Shown here: piece by piece, positions 46,318 through 57,376 of the stretch | Position numbering within the stretch: position 1 is the stretch's first letter | Layout: every line of letters starts with the position of its first letter | Origin: Abyssibacter profundi | Lineage (GTDB): Bacteria > Pseudomonadota > Gammaproteobacteria > Nevskiales > OUC007 | DNA: 64,000 nt | Assembly (NCBI RefSeq): GCF_003151135.1 | Contig: NZ_QEQK01000001.1 | Coordinates: 230,829 to 294,828, forward strand | Direction: 5' to 3' | Program-made: the position numbers and the translations under genes | Notes under the pieces: model-generated | The model's input: the letters and a program-made list of their open reading frames with translations, nothing else | Databases searched by the model: none | What the model was told of the DNA's origin: nothing

Positions 46318-47496
46318 CTAGCCAGTGCGTCCGGAGGCAGCGGCCGGAATCCGCCACGGCGTTCGGGGGGCAAACACCAGCCAGGCCGCGAGCAACCCGC
46401 CAGCGACGATGAGCACCGCGTCCAGCCCCCAGCCGCCCATGATCCAGCCGCCCAGCGCGCCGCCGGCGAATGCCCCCAGAAACTGCGACGTGGAATACAT
46501 GCCCAGCGCCGCACCCCGGGCGTCTGCCTGCGCCGCCTGCGAGACCAGCGATGGCATCGACGCTTCCAGCAAGTTGAAACCGGAGAAGTACAGACAAAGT
46601 GCCAGCAGCATGGCGCCCGTGCTCCCGACCTGGGTCATTCCAACCAGCGCCACGGCGGCCAGCACGATGCAGCCCAGTACCACGCTGGCCTGATGGCCTT
46701 TGCGCTCGGCCAGCCAGATCAACACGGGCAACGGCAGGATGGATAACAGCATGGCCGGGGCAAACACCGACCACTGATCTGCCGCATCCACGCCCAGCCG
46801 TCGGCTGAGCAGCACCGGTACGGCCACAAAGACGGCGGTCATGGCCGCGTGCAGCACGAAAATTCCGCCGTAAAGCGGATGCAGCCGGCGATCGGCAAAC
46901 GCCGCACGCAACCCTGTGAGCAAACCGGTGGGCTCACGCCGCTGCGGGCGCGGGACCATCAGCCACAGCACCAGCATCGAGACCAGGGCAAACCCAGCCG
47001 CCAGATGAAACACCCCGGCCAGCCCGAGCCAGGCGGTGAAGACGGGCCCGATCATCAGTGCAATCAAAAAGGCCATGCCAATGGAAATGCCCAGAATCGC
47101 CATGGCCGTGGTGCGCACGGCGGGCCGTGTCAGGTCAGCCAGCAGGGCGTTAATGGCCGCAGCCACCGCACCGGCCCCCTGCAGGGCTCGACCGGCGATC
47201 AGCATTTCGATGGAGTCCGCCGAGGCCGCCAGCAAGCTGCCGAGCAGAAAGACCCCAAGCCCCACGATGATGACCGGCAGGCGCCCCAGGCGATCCGAGG
47301 CCAGCCCGAACGGCAACTGCAGCAAGGCCTGAGTTAGTCCGTAAATCCCCACTGCCAGACCGACCAGCATCGGGGTGGCCCCGGCGTAGTCGTCGGCATA
47401 GGCCGCCAGCACCGGCAAGACCATGAACAGGCCCAGCATGCGTAGCCAGTAGACCAGCGCCAGACCGCCGACAGCGCGGCGTTCAAGTGCATTCAT
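46318..47496 (-). CDS. MFS transporter, YajR-like drug/proton antiporter
   Basis: The product is 392 residues with 12 predicted membrane helices. MFS motif A appears as [11 protein letters not shown] between helices 2 and 3, and an alternate-access motif lies in helix 5. The substrate is unknown. It is transcribed divergently from uvrA, with 104 bp between the starts. Confidence 0.92.
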   Translation of the reverse strand: MNALERRAVGGLALVYWLRMLGLFMVLPVLAAYADDYAGATPMLVGLAVGIYGLTQALLQLPFGLASDRLGRLPVIIVGLGVFLLGSLLAASADSIEMLIAGRALQGAGAVAAAINALLADLTRPAVRTTAMAILGISIGMAFLIALMIGPVFTAWLGLAGVFHLAAGFALVSMLVLWLMVPRPQRREPTGLLTGLRAAFADRRLHPLYGGIFVLHAAMTAVFVAVPVLLSRRLGVDAADQWSVFAPAMLLSILPLPVLIWLAERKGHQASVVLGCIVLAAVALVGMTQVGSTGAMLLALCLYFSGFNLLEASMPSLVSQAAQADARGAALGMYSTSQFLGAFAGGALGGWIMGGWGLDAVLIVAGGLLAAWLVFAPRTPWRIPAAASGRTG

Positions 47497-47600
47497 TCAG
47501 GGGATTTCTCAGGCGATATGGCCTGTGCATGGTATCACCCGGCAGACTGCTAAACTTGTGGATTACTCCCCGTTTCACCTGCCACAGGGCCCTTGTCCTC

Positions 47601-50438
47601 ATGGACACCATCGAGATTCGCGGTGCGCGCACGCACAACCTGCGTAACGTCGACCTGACCCTGCCGCGCGACCGGCTCATCGTCATCACCGGGCTGTCCG
47701 GCTCCGGCAAGTCATCCCTGGCCTTCGACACGATTTATGCCGAAGGCCAGCGACGCTATGTCGAAAGCCTGTCGGCCTATGCGCGGCAGTTTTTGTCGAT
47801 GATGGAAAAGCCCGACATCGATTCCATCGAGGGGCTATCGCCCGCCATCTCCATCGAGCAGAAATCCACGTCGCATAACCCGCGCTCGACCGTGGGCACC
47901 GTGACGGAGATCTACGACTACCTGCGCCTGCTGTTCGCGCGAACGGGGATTCCGTCCTGCCCAGACCACGGCGGCGAGCTGATCGCGCAGACGGTCAGTC
48001 AGATGGTCGACAAGACGCTGGAGCAGGACGAAGGCTCGGCCTGGATGCTGCTGGCGCCGGTGGTTGATGGCCGCAAGGGCGAGCACAAGCAAATCATCGA
48101 GCAGCTGCGCAGCCAGGGGTTCATCCGTGCCCGCATCGACGGCACCGTGGTCGAACTGGACGAGGCACCGGAACTCAACAAGAAGACCAAACACACGATC
48201 GAGGCCGTGGTCGACCGCTTCAAGATTCGCGCCGACCTCAAACAACGCCTGGCCGAATCGTTCGAGACGGCCCTGAATCTGGCCGATGGCGTCGCGACGC
48301 TGGCCCCGTACAACCGCGAGGGCGAGTCGCTCACGTTCTCATCGCGCTATGCCTGCAAGGTCTGCGGCTGGGCCATTGGCGAGCTGGAGCCCCGGCTGTT
48401 CTCGTTCAACAACCCCACCGGGTCCTGCCCGACCTGCGACGGCCTGGGCCAGTTGCAGGTCTTCGACCGCGACCGTGTGGTGGCCCACCCGGATGTCCCG
48501 CTCGGCGACGGCGCGATTCGTGGCTGGGACAAGCGCAATGCTTATTTCTACTCGTTGATCGAATCGCTGGCCGCCCACTACGACTTTGATCTGGACACCC
48601 CGTTCGACGAACTGCCCGACGACATCCAGCAGGTGGTGCTCTACGGCAGCGGACGCGATGCCATCGAGTTCACCTACCCCGGCCAGGGTGGCCGCACCCG
48701 CACGCGGCGACACCGCTTCGAGGGGATCATCCCCAACATGGAGCGCCGCTATCGCGAAACCGATTCCGTCGCGGTGCGCGAGGAGCTGGCCAAATACCTC
48801 GCCAACAAGGCCTGTCCGGATTGCGACGGCGAACGCCTGAACCGGGCGGCGCGGCATGTAAAGGTTGACGGGCGTCGCCTGCCCGAGCTGGTCCGCACCT
48901 CGGTGCGCGAAGCCCAGCAGGAAATGACCGCGCTGGACCTGCGCGGCCGCCATGCGGAGATCGCCCGCCCCATCCTCAAGGAAATCGGCGAGCGCCTGCG
49001 TTTTCTGGTCGATGTCGGGTTGGATTACCTGACCCTCTCCCGCAGCGCCGACACGCTGTCCGGCGGCGAGGCTCAGCGCATTCGCCTAGCCAGCCAGATC
49101 GGTGCCGGCTTGGTCGGCGTGATGTACGTACTGGATGAACCGTCCATCGGCCTGCACCAGCGCGACAACCGCCGCCTGCTGGACACGCTGTTCCGCCTGC
49201 GCGATCTCGGCAACACCGTGTTGGTGGTCGAGCATGATGAAGACGCCATTCGGCTGGCCGACCATGTCATCGACATCGGCCCCGGCGCCGGGGTGCATGG
49301 CGGCCAGGTCGTTGCGCAGGGCGCCCCGCAAGATGTGGAAGCCGCGCCCGAATCACTGACCGGCGACTACCTCAGCGGGCGCAAAGCCATTGCCGTGCCC
49401 GAGCAGCGTCATCGCCCTAACACCAAACAGTCGCTGATTATCGAGGGCGCCACGGGCAACAACCTGCAAAACGTGACGGTCAAGATTCCGGTGGGGCTAA
49501 TGGTCTGCATCACCGGTGTGTCGGGCTCGGGCAAGTCCACACTCATCAACGAAACGCTCTACAAGCACGCTGCTCGCGAGCTCAACCGCGCGCATCTGCA
49601 TGCCGCGCCGGCCCGGGCCATTCACGGCATGGAGCACTTCGACAAGGTCATCGACATCGACCAAAGCCCCATCGGCCGCACACCGCGCTCTAACCCGGCC
49701 ACCTATACCGGCCTGTTCACGCCCATTCGCGACCTGTTCGCCGGCGTCCCCGAGGCACGCGCTCGCGGCTACAAGCCCGGTCGCTTCTCGTTCAACGTAA
49801 AGGGTGGTCGCTGTGAGGCTTGTCAGGGCGATGGCGTCATCAAGGTGGAGATGCATTTTCTCCCCGATGTCTACGTGCCCTGCGATGTCTGCAAGGGCGC
49901 GCGCTACAACCGCGAGACGCTGGACATCCAGTACAAGGGCCGCAGCATTGCCGATGTGCTCGACATGACCGTCGAGGAGGCCACCGCTTTCTTCCAGCCT
50001 GTGCCCGTGCTGCGCCGCAAGCTGGAAATGCTGATGGAGGTGGGGCTGTCGTACGTCAAGCTGGGGCAGAACGCGACCACGCTATCCGGCGGCGAGGCCC
50101 AGCGTGTGAAGCTGGCGCGGGAATTATCCAAGCGCGACACCGGCAAAACGCTGTACATCCTCGACGAACCCACCACCGGCCTGCATTTTCACGATATTGC
50201 CCAGCTACTCACGGTACTCTCCCGACTTCGAGATGCCGGGAACACCGTGGTCGTGATCGAGCACAATCTAGATGTCATCAAAACCGCCGACTGGATCATT
50301 GACATGGGTCCTGAGGGCGGCGACGGCGGCGGCACCGTCGTGGCCACGGGCACGCCCGAGGATGTCGCAGCCATCGAGGCCTCCCATACCGGGCGCTTTC
50401 TTGCGCCGCTGCTCCAGCGCGAGGCCGAACCGGCATGA
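47601..50438 (+). CDS. uvrA: Excinuclease ABC subunit UvrA
   Basis: UvrA recognises DNA damage in nucleotide excision repair. The product is 945 residues. Two ABC modules carry [12 protein letters not shown] (about residue 31) and [12 protein letters not shown] (about 640), each with an LSGGEAQR signature. Zinc modules include CKVCGW...CPTCDG and CEACQG...CDVCKG. ATG 47601 gives the standard [14 protein letters not shown] start. No LexA box is seen upstream. Confidence 0.98.
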   Translation: MDTIEIRGARTHNLRNVDLTLPRDRLIVITGLSGSGKSSLAFDTIYAEGQRRYVESLSAYARQFLSMMEKPDIDSIEGLSPAISIEQKSTSHNPRSTVGTVTEIYDYLRLLFARTGIPSCPDHGGELIAQTVSQMVDKTLEQDEGSAWMLLAPVVDGRKGEHKQIIEQLRSQGFIRARIDGTVVELDEAPELNKKTKHTIEAVVDRFKIRADLKQRLAESFETALNLADGVATLAPYNREGESLTFSSRYACKVCGWAIGELEPRLFSFNNPTGSCPTCDGLGQLQVFDRDRVVAHPDVPLGDGAIRGWDKRNAYFYSLIESLAAHYDFDLDTPFDELPDDIQQVVLYGSGRDAIEFTYPGQGGRTRTRRHRFEGIIPNMERRYRETDSVAVREELAKYLANKACPDCDGERLNRAARHVKVDGRRLPELVRTSVREAQQEMTALDLRGRHAEIARPILKEIGERLRFLVDVGLDYLTLSRSADTLSGGEAQRIRLASQIGAGLVGVMYVLDEPSIGLHQRDNRRLLDTLFRLRDLGNTVLVVEHDEDAIRLADHVIDIGPGAGVHGGQVVAQGAPQDVEAAPESLTGDYLSGRKAIAVPEQRHRPNTKQSLIIEGATGNNLQNVTVKIPVGLMVCITGVSGSGKSTLINETLYKHAARELNRAHLHAAPARAIHGMEHFDKVIDIDQSPIGRTPRSNPATYTGLFTPIRDLFAGVPEARARGYKPGRFSFNVKGGRCEACQGDGVIKVEMHFLPDVYVPCDVCKGARYNRETLDIQYKGRSIADVLDMTVEEATAFFQPVPVLRRKLEMLMEVGLSYVKLGQNATTLSGGEAQRVKLARELSKRDTGKTLYILDEPTTGLHFHDIAQLLTVLSRLRDAGNTVVVIEHNLDVIKTADWIIDMGPEGGDGGGTVVATGTPEDVAAIEASHTGRFLAPLLQREAEPA

Positions 50439-50641
50439 CGCAGTACTCACGCACCGAACTCAAAGCCCGCGTGCGTGATCTTCGCGCCGAGCACCGCCAG
50501 CTCGACCACGCCATCATGGAGATGGAGCTGCAGCTCTACTGCAACCAGCTCGAACTGCGACGGCTGAAAATGCGCAAACTTCAGCTCAAGGACACCATTG
50601 CTCGGCTGGAATCCATGCTCATCCCCAACCTGGACGCCTGA
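50435..50641 (+). CDS. DUF465 (YdcH-like) coiled-coil protein
   Basis: The product is 68 residues, almost entirely helical with charged heptads ([33 protein letters not shown]), typical of DUF465. The function is unknown. The start overlaps the uvrA stop by four bases, so it is coupled to uvrA. Confidence 0.88.
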   Translation: MTQYSRTELKARVRDLRAEHRQLDHAIMEMELQLYCNQLELRRLKMRKLQLKDTIARLESMLIPNLDA

Positions 50642-50653
50642 CCAGCCGTCCTA

Positions 50654-51151
50654 ATGGCCCGCCGTACCGTCCTACTACGGCAACACGCCCGGTCTCCGCG
50701 CTGGCTCTGCGCCCTGCTGGGCCTGACCCTGAGTGCCGGCATTGCGGCAATCATCCACCCCATCGCACCGCTCTGGATCCACCTGGCTTTGCCCCTCGCT
50801 ACCTACCTGCTACTACGGCACCGCTGGACGTTGGAAACACGCGTTGAAGAAGGCCCAGAGGGCCGTGTCCTACGCCTACGACGCCCCCGCGACAGCTTCG
50901 CCACCCAGGTCGCGCAACGCGATATTCAGTCCATCGAAATCCACAGCCCAGATCCGAGCAGCGCCCACCCACGCATAGACCCCACCGACCCCTACGCACA
51001 CCACTTCAGCCAGTGGGGCTACCAAGGACCCAGCCTGACCGTGCGATTCCAGATGCCTACGGGCAGTGGAGGAGAACAGCAACTTCGGACTTGGCATTTT
51101 CCGGCACCGGAAGCAGCACGGATGTGTGCGCTGTTGCGCGAGGCGGGCTGA
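50654..51151 (+). CDS. Hypothetical membrane protein
   Basis: The product is 165 residues. Two adjacent hydrophobic segments lie at about 17-56 (LLGLTLSAGIAAII, WIHLALPLATYLLL), followed by a soluble, basic then mixed C-terminal domain. No family is recognised. It follows the DUF465 gene by 12 bp in the uvrA direction and may be co-transcribed. Confidence 0.6.
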   Translation: MARRTVLLRQHARSPRWLCALLGLTLSAGIAAIIHPIAPLWIHLALPLATYLLLRHRWTLETRVEEGPEGRVLRLRRPRDSFATQVAQRDIQSIEIHSPDPSSAHPRIDPTDPYAHHFSQWGYQGPSLTVRFQMPTGSGGEQQLRTWHFPAPEAARMCALLREAG

Positions 51152-51284
51152 AGTATCAATCAGCGACATCGCAACGCTCTTTTCGGATAATGTTGCACTT
51201 GTCTCTTAAGACTGCGCTTCCCCTTTAACTTGATACGAAATCTTTATTATCGGCGGAGCTGTACTCCGCAGGGATTGATTGATC

Positions 51285-52199
51285 ATGCGTCGTGAGTCTA
51301 GTCGTTATTCGGTGATGGGCCTGCTGGTGATTGGCTTAGTGGCCGGCTGTGCCACCGGGGGATCCGTTCGACCCGCGCCTCCGGCAGGCATACAGGTGTC
51401 CGACGCCCTGTCCTTGGCACTGCGAAGCGGACTGACGCGTTATGACGGGGCATTGAAGGATCAGGCCATTGATGAAGCCAATGTCGGCCGTGCGCCTGGA
51501 ACCCACGGGGTCCGGACGGCAGGGAAAGTTATTGACGGTTCGCTGGCTGCGACGCTCTTTAGCACAGGTTCAGACGTCTTGGGCGGGCTGATGCTCGGCA
51601 ACTTCCTCTTCGCACCCTCCGGCCGAGATCATCCGGCAACGATGACGCACATCATTGCCTGGATGCCCCAAACGATGGCGCCGAAGCGCCGAGACGCGAA
51701 AGCTGCGATGAAAACCGTTCTACGAGATGCGGTCGTCTCCGGCTTGCCGCCGGAGTATTCCATTGCCCGCCGAACACTGATGAAGCGAGGCAAGCCGGTG
51801 CAACGTGATTTGCTGGAGGGACCGGGCTGCGAGGCACCCACGCTCTGCCAGATGTTCTTCGTAGTCAACAACCCCCAAAAGGTTGAGAGCGGATTCGAAT
51901 CGTCCGCTGGGGTGGCTTCGTGGGAATGGCGCAATCATGACATCGGTTCAGATTCGTCGGATCGCCGAATGGGCATTGGTGTTTACGCCCGCAAGATCGA
52001 CCCGAATCAATCCCTGCTACCCATCCAGGGCAAAGCCGGAGAGACTCCACTAAGTGCTCGGGATTTTGCTCTCGCGGCCTCGATCGGTGGTCCGTCCTGG
52101 CTCTACAGCTATCTAGCGCCGACTGAGACCCAGCCCGAACCCTTGGTTGTCCACCAGGGACAGGTCAGACGGTTCATCAAGCCGGGTGCTGGCAGCTAG
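51285..52199 (+). CDS. Hypothetical lipoprotein
   Basis: The product is 304 residues. The lipoprotein signal GLLVIGLVAGCATGG has its lipobox Cys at about residue 20. The mature part is soluble with no membrane helix and one candidate disulfide (GCEAPTLC). No family is recognised. ATG 51285 is preferred; an in-frame TTG at 51279 is possible. A GCGGAG-CTGTA-CTCCGC hairpin (51253-51269) lies in the leader. Confidence 0.7.
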   Translation: MRRESSRYSVMGLLVIGLVAGCATGGSVRPAPPAGIQVSDALSLALRSGLTRYDGALKDQAIDEANVGRAPGTHGVRTAGKVIDGSLAATLFSTGSDVLGGLMLGNFLFAPSGRDHPATMTHIIAWMPQTMAPKRRDAKAAMKTVLRDAVVSGLPPEYSIARRTLMKRGKPVQRDLLEGPGCEAPTLCQMFFVVNNPQKVESGFESSAGVASWEWRNHDIGSDSSDRRMGIGVYARKIDPNQSLLPIQGKAGETPLSARDFALAASIGGPSWLYSYLAPTETQPEPLVVHQGQVRRFIKPGAGS

Positions 52200-52250
52200 T
52201 CTCATGCAGTCCGGTCCGATTCGCCAACTCATACCCGATTCCGATCGCGA

Positions 52251-52302
52251 AATAGGGGACAGACCACGGTTTAAGCGCTTCCGGAAAACGCTGCCCCCTA
52301 TT
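52251..52302. repeat. REP-like imperfect palindrome
   Basis: The left arm AATAGGGGACAGACCACG and right arm CGCTGCCCCCTATT form an imperfect inverted repeat in the 162-bp gap before the convergent protease gene. The left arm matches a motif I associate with REP elements mobilised by RAYT/IS200-like transposases. No transposase gene is in the window. It might also serve as a transcription stop. Confidence 0.5.
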
Positions 52303-52361
52303 GCTGTTCTCATCGGTCTCTACATGCCGAGAGGCTTCGACCCCCTCAATCCCGCCGCCGA

Positions 52362-54653
52362 CTAACGCCGCCGGATTTGGCGCCGGCGACCCCCGGCAAC
52401 CAGCAAGATGATCAGCGAGATCAGGCTGATGGGGCCGGCGCCTTCTCCACCTTCGGATTCGTTTACGGGAGGCGCTGACTGCGCGGGATCGAGCGGCGCA
52501 TAGTCATGCTCATCGGCAACGCCATCGTTGTCGTCGTCATTGTCTGCCTGGTCACCGACGCCATCGCCATCGGCATCCGAGTGCTCGGTGGCGTCAAGCG
52601 GAAAGGCGTCGTCGTCATCAGGCACACCGTCTCCGTCATCATCTGAATCGGCGCGATCTCCAATGCCGTCGCTGTCCGTGTCCGACTGCTCGGTTGCATC
52701 ATCGGGGAAGGCATCGGTCTCATTGGGCGTTCCGTCACCATCGCGGTCCGGGTCGGCGTTGTCGCCAACACCGTCACCGTCCAGGTCGCTGTCCTCGGCC
52801 GGGTCGTCTGGAAAGGCATCGGCCTCATTGGGCATTCCGTCACCATCGCGGTCCGGATCGGCGTTATCGCCAACGCCATCACCGTCCAGATCGGACTGTT
52901 CTGACGGGTCATTCGGGAACGCGTCGGCGTCGTTGTCGGTGCCATCGTTGTCGAAATCGGTGTCCTGCGAATCGGGGATTCCATCGCCGTCGTCGTCCAG
53001 GTCGGCGAAATCATCGCCAAGCCCGTCACCATCGGTATCCCGAGACTCCGACGGATCGGCTGGGAATGCATCATCTCCATCGGCAACGCCGTCGCCGTCG
53101 TCGTCGACATCATCGCGGTCGACGACACCATCGTTGTCGATGTCGCGTGTGGTTTCGTCGCCCTGACCGAAGTCGCGTGCTGCGTGGACCATCCGGGTCG
53201 CGTCCAACACGCCATAGCCGGTGTCTTCATCGAATCCCGCCGGCCCCGTGTCACGGGTTGCTGTACCCGCGTGGATGATTTGCTCGATCTGCTGCGGCGT
53301 CAGATCCGGACGTAAGCTGAAGGCGAGCGCGATTGCGGCTGTGACCTGCGGAGCGGCCACGGAGGTGCCTTCGCCGTTGACATTAATATAGTGAACAATC
53401 TGGCCGTCTCGCTCATACGCCGAAGCAAGGTGAGCGCCGGAGCGCAACTGGCCGTCGTAGCGGCCTGGCGCAACGAGGTCGAGGTCTGGTGAGGTGTTCG
53501 AGAATCGTGCGCGTGTCAGGTCGCTTTTGACTGCACCGACCAAAATGACGCCCGGCACCTTGTCCTGCGCGAGATTGCGGCGCAGCGACGAGTTCCCGAC
53601 CGAGAACACCAGGTTGGCACCCTCGGCGATGATTTCCTCGTATGCTTCGGCGGCGTACTCAAAGCTTGTCTTGTCCTCGTAGGACACGTTGATGACGGAC
53701 ACGGGTTGCGACGCAGTAATCCCCGCGTCTGTCGGCAAGCCGAGTGCAAATCGCATGGCTTCAATCATTACGTTTGTAGCCGTTCCGCCATCGCTATCCT
53801 CGGCCCCGATCTGGATCGGAGTGATCGGGCTGCCGTAGGCCAGTCCCATGATCTCGCTGTGTGCGGCCAAGGCCGTCGCGACCATCGACGCTGTTCCAGA
53901 GCCATGGTTTTGTAGGACACCCGAGCGCTCGTAAAGCGCGAGTGCGCTCACGTCGCGGTTGTCCTCGGTGTTGGGCTTCGCGTCGAATCTATCAGCCAAG
54001 TTGAACACGCCTTCGAAGGCTGGATGTTCCAGCCAGAACGTCGTGTCGAGCACCGCCACCCGCGCGCCGCCGGTCGTGTAGTGCCAAGCGCCGGTGGGCC
54101 GGACTGTCTGCAACATCCACTGGTTCTCATAGGCTGCCGGCATCACGATCGAATTGAACTCAACGTATCGATACTGGCCGGACGCGCGCATGCGCTGAGC
54201 CTCGAGGATCGTTGCGTCGCGACCCAGGCCCGCCAGCTCGATCAGTCGCCCGCGCGAGCCGGGCCGGTCGCGGCGAACCAAGAGCTGGCCGGGAATGATT
54301 CGCTCGACATTGAGCGCGGTCGTTGGCCGAGTTTCTGAGACAGGCAAGCGCTGGTATTGCAGATCCACCTTGAGGGGGTTGGCCAGTTGAATCTGGATGT
54401 CCCGAGAGTGGACCGGCAGTGTCATGACTTCGCTGTTCGCGGTGTATCGAATCAACCGACCCGATTCGTCACGGACAAGCACGTCGGGAGCGGACGGCTG
54501 GCCAGTGAGTGAGAGCGCTTGGCCGGCCGGCACATCGTAGGCCGGCAGGGTCGCCTTGTGGTGATCACTTGGCAGTGTGCCCTGATCGGGGACGGGTCCG
54601 GCGAAGACGGATGTGAACAGAATTGAGCCCAGCAGGGCGACGGACAGGCGCAT
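52362..54653 (-). CDS. S8 (subtilisin-like) serine protease with TSP3 repeats and sorting tail
   Basis: The product is 763 residues with a signal peptide at 1 to about 19. The catalytic triad is Asp203 (VAVLDTTFW), His250 (QNHGSGTAS) and Ser431 (GEGTSVAAPQ). After the protease domain, about 215 residues (505-720) are Asp-rich thrombospondin type 3 calcium-binding repeats (DxDxDGxxD units, each about 36 residues). The end is GGEGAG, a hydrophobic run and RRR, a GlyGly-CTERM-like signal. A secreted or surface-anchored protease whose stability depends on calcium is inferred. Confidence 0.93.
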   Translation of the reverse strand: MRLSVALLGSILFTSVFAGPVPDQGTLPSDHHKATLPAYDVPAGQALSLTGQPSAPDVLVRDESGRLIRYTANSEVMTLPVHSRDIQIQLANPLKVDLQYQRLPVSETRPTTALNVERIIPGQLLVRRDRPGSRGRLIELAGLGRDATILEAQRMRASGQYRYVEFNSIVMPAAYENQWMLQTVRPTGAWHYTTGGARVAVLDTTFWLEHPAFEGVFNLADRFDAKPNTEDNRDVSALALYERSGVLQNHGSGTASMVATALAAHSEIMGLAYGSPITPIQIGAEDSDGGTATNVMIEAMRFALGLPTDAGITASQPVSVINVSYEDKTSFEYAAEAYEEIIAEGANLVFSVGNSSLRRNLAQDKVPGVILVGAVKSDLTRARFSNTSPDLDLVAPGRYDGQLRSGAHLASAYERDGQIVHYINVNGEGTSVAAPQVTAAIALAFSLRPDLTPQQIEQIIHAGTATRDTGPAGFDEDTGYGVLDATRMVHAARDFGQGDETTRDIDNDGVVDRDDVDDDGDGVADGDDAFPADPSESRDTDGDGLGDDFADLDDDGDGIPDSQDTDFDNDGTDNDADAFPNDPSEQSDLDGDGVGDNADPDRDGDGMPNEADAFPDDPAEDSDLDGDGVGDNADPDRDGDGTPNETDAFPDDATEQSDTDSDGIGDRADSDDDGDGVPDDDDAFPLDATEHSDADGDGVGDQADNDDDNDGVADEHDYAPLDPAQSAPPVNESEGGEGAGPISLISLIILLVAGGRRRQIRRR

Positions 54654-54718
54654 GATTTCAATTTCCGCAGTGTTCGAGGTGTTGGCAGGCGCGAGCCTAA
54701 CTAAGCTTCGTCGCTTGG

Positions 54719-56857
54719 CTAGGCCTTCGCTCCGTCGCTGAGTCGCGCCGCGCCACGTAGTCGGATCGCTGCGATCAGGCCGAGCACCAGGCTCAGGAGT
54801 GGGAGGCTGCCGGAGCCGCCACCACTCGGAGCGGCCTCACCTGAAGTGACCGACCACTGCAGGACCACGCCACTAATCGAGACATCGACGAGTTTCTGTG
54901 TGTCCGCAGTACGGGCGGCATTCGTAAAGAGCCGAATGACGTCGCCCTCATCCAGATTCGCCACGCCGCTTGAAAAACGGGTGCCATTGACCACGACACC
55001 CCCGTCCGTGACGGTAATCGTGGCCGTGGCGTTGATGCCGGTAATCGTTTGGGTGTTGGAGAAGACCTCCTGTCCACCCGTAACCCCCGTGACGGCATCG
55101 AAGCTGATCGGGTCAATCTCGGTATCAATCGCCGTTGTCGTCGAGGTGAAGGGAAACTCGTCTGCATTGGCAAGCCCCGCACCACCTTGATAGTTGGCAT
55201 GTTGGACGAAACGAAAGCCCCTTGTCTGTTTTCCGGTAGCCCGGATGGGGGTGCCGCCGATACGAAGGAAGGTGGTCTTGTCCGTTGTCGGCGATGGAGA
55301 CGCAACATGTCGAACCCGGATGCTATCCCCGTTGGAGACGAGCTGGGGCTCGGACACGAACTCACCGCCGTTCACTGAAACCTCCCCGGAATCCATTTGG
55401 GCGAAGGCAGCCACACCATCCTGTAGACCGCTAACGGTCACCGCTGTCGACTCGGCTTGCGTCCCCGGGTCGACGGTCGGCTGATCAAACGAGACAGGAT
55501 CGGCCGACAAATCCACCAATGGCCCGGTGCGAACAAACCAATCAGCGTGAGTCCCGCCATTGGCGTCATCCGTCTTGTGGCCCGTGACCAGCGCTCCGCC
55601 ACTTGATCCAATGGATGCGATCTGAGCCCCGTAATGCTGTTCATTGGGCTGATCATTGGTCAGCACGAACGTGAGCTGGCCAGAATTGCCTACGCTCGTG
55701 TCGACAGAGCCGTCGCCCGAGTAAGCGGTGACGACATATTGCCTGCCACCATTGGTCCTGAAATGATGAGGCACAAGCATGCGCCCCTCACCAAAGAACA
55801 ACAGGGCCGCATTGCGTGCCATTGGCGCCACAAGCACGCCTTGGCTTGCCCATCCGGTGTCGAGTTCGCCGTTCGCGGCATAACGCGTGATGTGCCCGGG
55901 AGTGAAGTTTTCTGTGCCGCCTTGCGGATTGCCACTGCGCACAACATACAGGCGGCCCTGAAGATCCGCAGCGATATACTCGACGTCGAACGTGTCTCCC
56001 GAGTGTTCGATCGGCATGGCATCAATGACACCGTTATTCCCGTAACGCGTGTCAATCCGGTTATCGGGGCCAACAACGTAGGCCAGCGTCTCAAATGTGT
56101 CATCAGAGGCGAGGTCATCGAGTTCACTTACCAAAACTGCAAAACGATCATCGCCTAAGCCGACGGCACCGAAGATCTCGTACCAACTCTGCCCGCGTGT
56201 ATCAATGGTCTCTCTTTCGAGAGCGGTGGAGCCATAATTCGCGCGATACACGTCGATAAAGATATCGAAGTTCGGATCAGAGCGATGAATTCCGCCGTTT
56301 GCGAGCAGGGCCACACCATTACCCGTGCCTGCAATCGCCAGGATGGTGCCTAAATCCTCCGCGCTTGCGTTTGTCGACAGCTCAATGGCGCCGTCAGCAC
56401 CGATAATCCCCAGGTAGCCAGCCGGCCCGTTGTCCTGCGTCCTCAGGGCGGCATAGCGCTTGTTGTCGCGCCCCATAACGATGCCGAGCAGTTCGAATTC
56501 CCGATCACGCCCATCCTGAATGAGCAGCTCGCCGAACCCGTTGCGAGGAGCCTCTGTGTCGACCGTTCCGTTGGGCAGCAGCCCAGAAAGGGAGAGGCTC
56601 TGATTGTGCGGGTAGAAGATTCCCTCTCTGTCCAGACCTTGTGCGTAATCGATACCGCGCATGGACTCCACAAGCGCCTGCGGATTTCGAAAGGCGGGCT
56701 CGGAATGCACTCTTTCCTGGTATCCAGACTGACCGAATCCTGGGTCCACATCACCCGACACGGTCGCTGCGTTGCTGGTGAGAGGTGCCAACGTACCCAC
56801 CGCCGCAAACACCAGCAGTCGACTCTTTTTTTTCAGTGATTGGAAGTGCCTACTCAT
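54719..56857 (-). CDS. Secreted GlyGly-CTERM protein, propeller-like, function unknown
   Basis: The product is 712 residues with a Lys-rich n-region and a signal peptide ending near SNAA. The body has repeats of the type GVGL-ddrfAVL and DGSVDTSVGNSGQLTF, resembling delta-60 or beta-propeller repeats, followed by beta domains from about residue 460. The C-terminus is SGGGSGS, a hydrophobic segment and basic residues, a good GlyGly-CTERM. ATG 56857 has GGGGAG just upstream; the frame is open to 56908. It ends 65 bp before the S8 protease gene on the same strand. Confidence 0.8.
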   Translation of the reverse strand: MSRHFQSLKKKSRLLVFAAVGTLAPLTSNAATVSGDVDPGFGQSGYQERVHSEPAFRNPQALVESMRGIDYAQGLDREGIFYPHNQSLSLSGLLPNGTVDTEAPRNGFGELLIQDGRDREFELLGIVMGRDNKRYAALRTQDNGPAGYLGIIGADGAIELSTNASAEDLGTILAIAGTGNGVALLANGGIHRSDPNFDIFIDVYRANYGSTALERETIDTRGQSWYEIFGAVGLGDDRFAVLVSELDDLASDDTFETLAYVVGPDNRIDTRYGNNGVIDAMPIEHSGDTFDVEYIAADLQGRLYVVRSGNPQGGTENFTPGHITRYAANGELDTGWASQGVLVAPMARNAALLFFGEGRMLVPHHFRTNGGRQYVVTAYSGDGSVDTSVGNSGQLTFVLTNDQPNEQHYGAQIASIGSSGGALVTGHKTDDANGGTHADWFVRTGPLVDLSADPVSFDQPTVDPGTQAESTAVTVSGLQDGVAAFAQMDSGEVSVNGGEFVSEPQLVSNGDSIRVRHVASPSPTTDKTTFLRIGGTPIRATGKQTRGFRFVQHANYQGGAGLANADEFPFTSTTTAIDTEIDPISFDAVTGVTGGQEVFSNTQTITGINATATITVTDGGVVVNGTRFSSGVANLDEGDVIRLFTNAARTADTQKLVDVSISGVVLQWSVTSGEAAPSGGGSGSLPLLSLVLGLIAAIRLRGAARLSDGAKA

Positions 56858-57376
56858 GGCTCCCCTTTCTAAATTGATCGCTATTCTATGGAAAATGTTG
56901 AATGTCATTTGTCTGATTTACCGCGCGAAGATGGGCTCGCGAGGAGCCCTGGGCCGGATTGGGTTCAGGAGTCAAGCGCAACATTGTTGAGCCAATTTGC
57001 CATTGCCTAGTCGAAGCTCCCACAAGGATTGAACGTCTAGAATTTCACGGCCTGACAACAAAAAATGGCCAACAAGGTCCCAAGAGGCCTGCGCACCCGC
57101 CCCTTCTACGTACTGAACGAGAAAGACGGTGAAATCCGGACACTTCGGATTCCCAAGAGAGCGGGCTTCATTCTTCTCACGTCGTCGAGCAAGCCTAGCT
57201 GGCATTGAATGACCCACTCGACACGACCGTCATGCAGTTGTCAGAAAATCCCTACAAGTCGCCCCGGACTTTGTTCATTGAGGCTGCAGCAGGGGCTCCG
57301 TAGGCTCGAATGGTCGAAATTTCCCTTACTGACCAGCTGATTTCGCGCTGGCAAACGACCATTGAGAGTACGTTTT
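56858..57376. other. 519-bp intergenic region between divergent secretion genes
   Basis: It contains the upstream regions of the GlyGly-CTERM gene (minus) and the second S8 protease (plus). A 47-codon plus-strand frame (57065-57208) and an 81-codon minus frame overlap each other and have no supporting features. No repeat, tRNA or terminator was seen. Confidence 0.5.

Noticed and set aside
47497-47600. LexA box before uvrA
   Set aside because: No CTG-N10-CAG palindrome is present; the closest match, beginning CTGTGCATGG, lacks the right half.
57065-57208. 47-codon plus-strand frame in the gap before the second S8 protease
   Set aside because: No ribosome binding site, family motif or neighbour supports it, and it overlaps a competing minus-strand frame.
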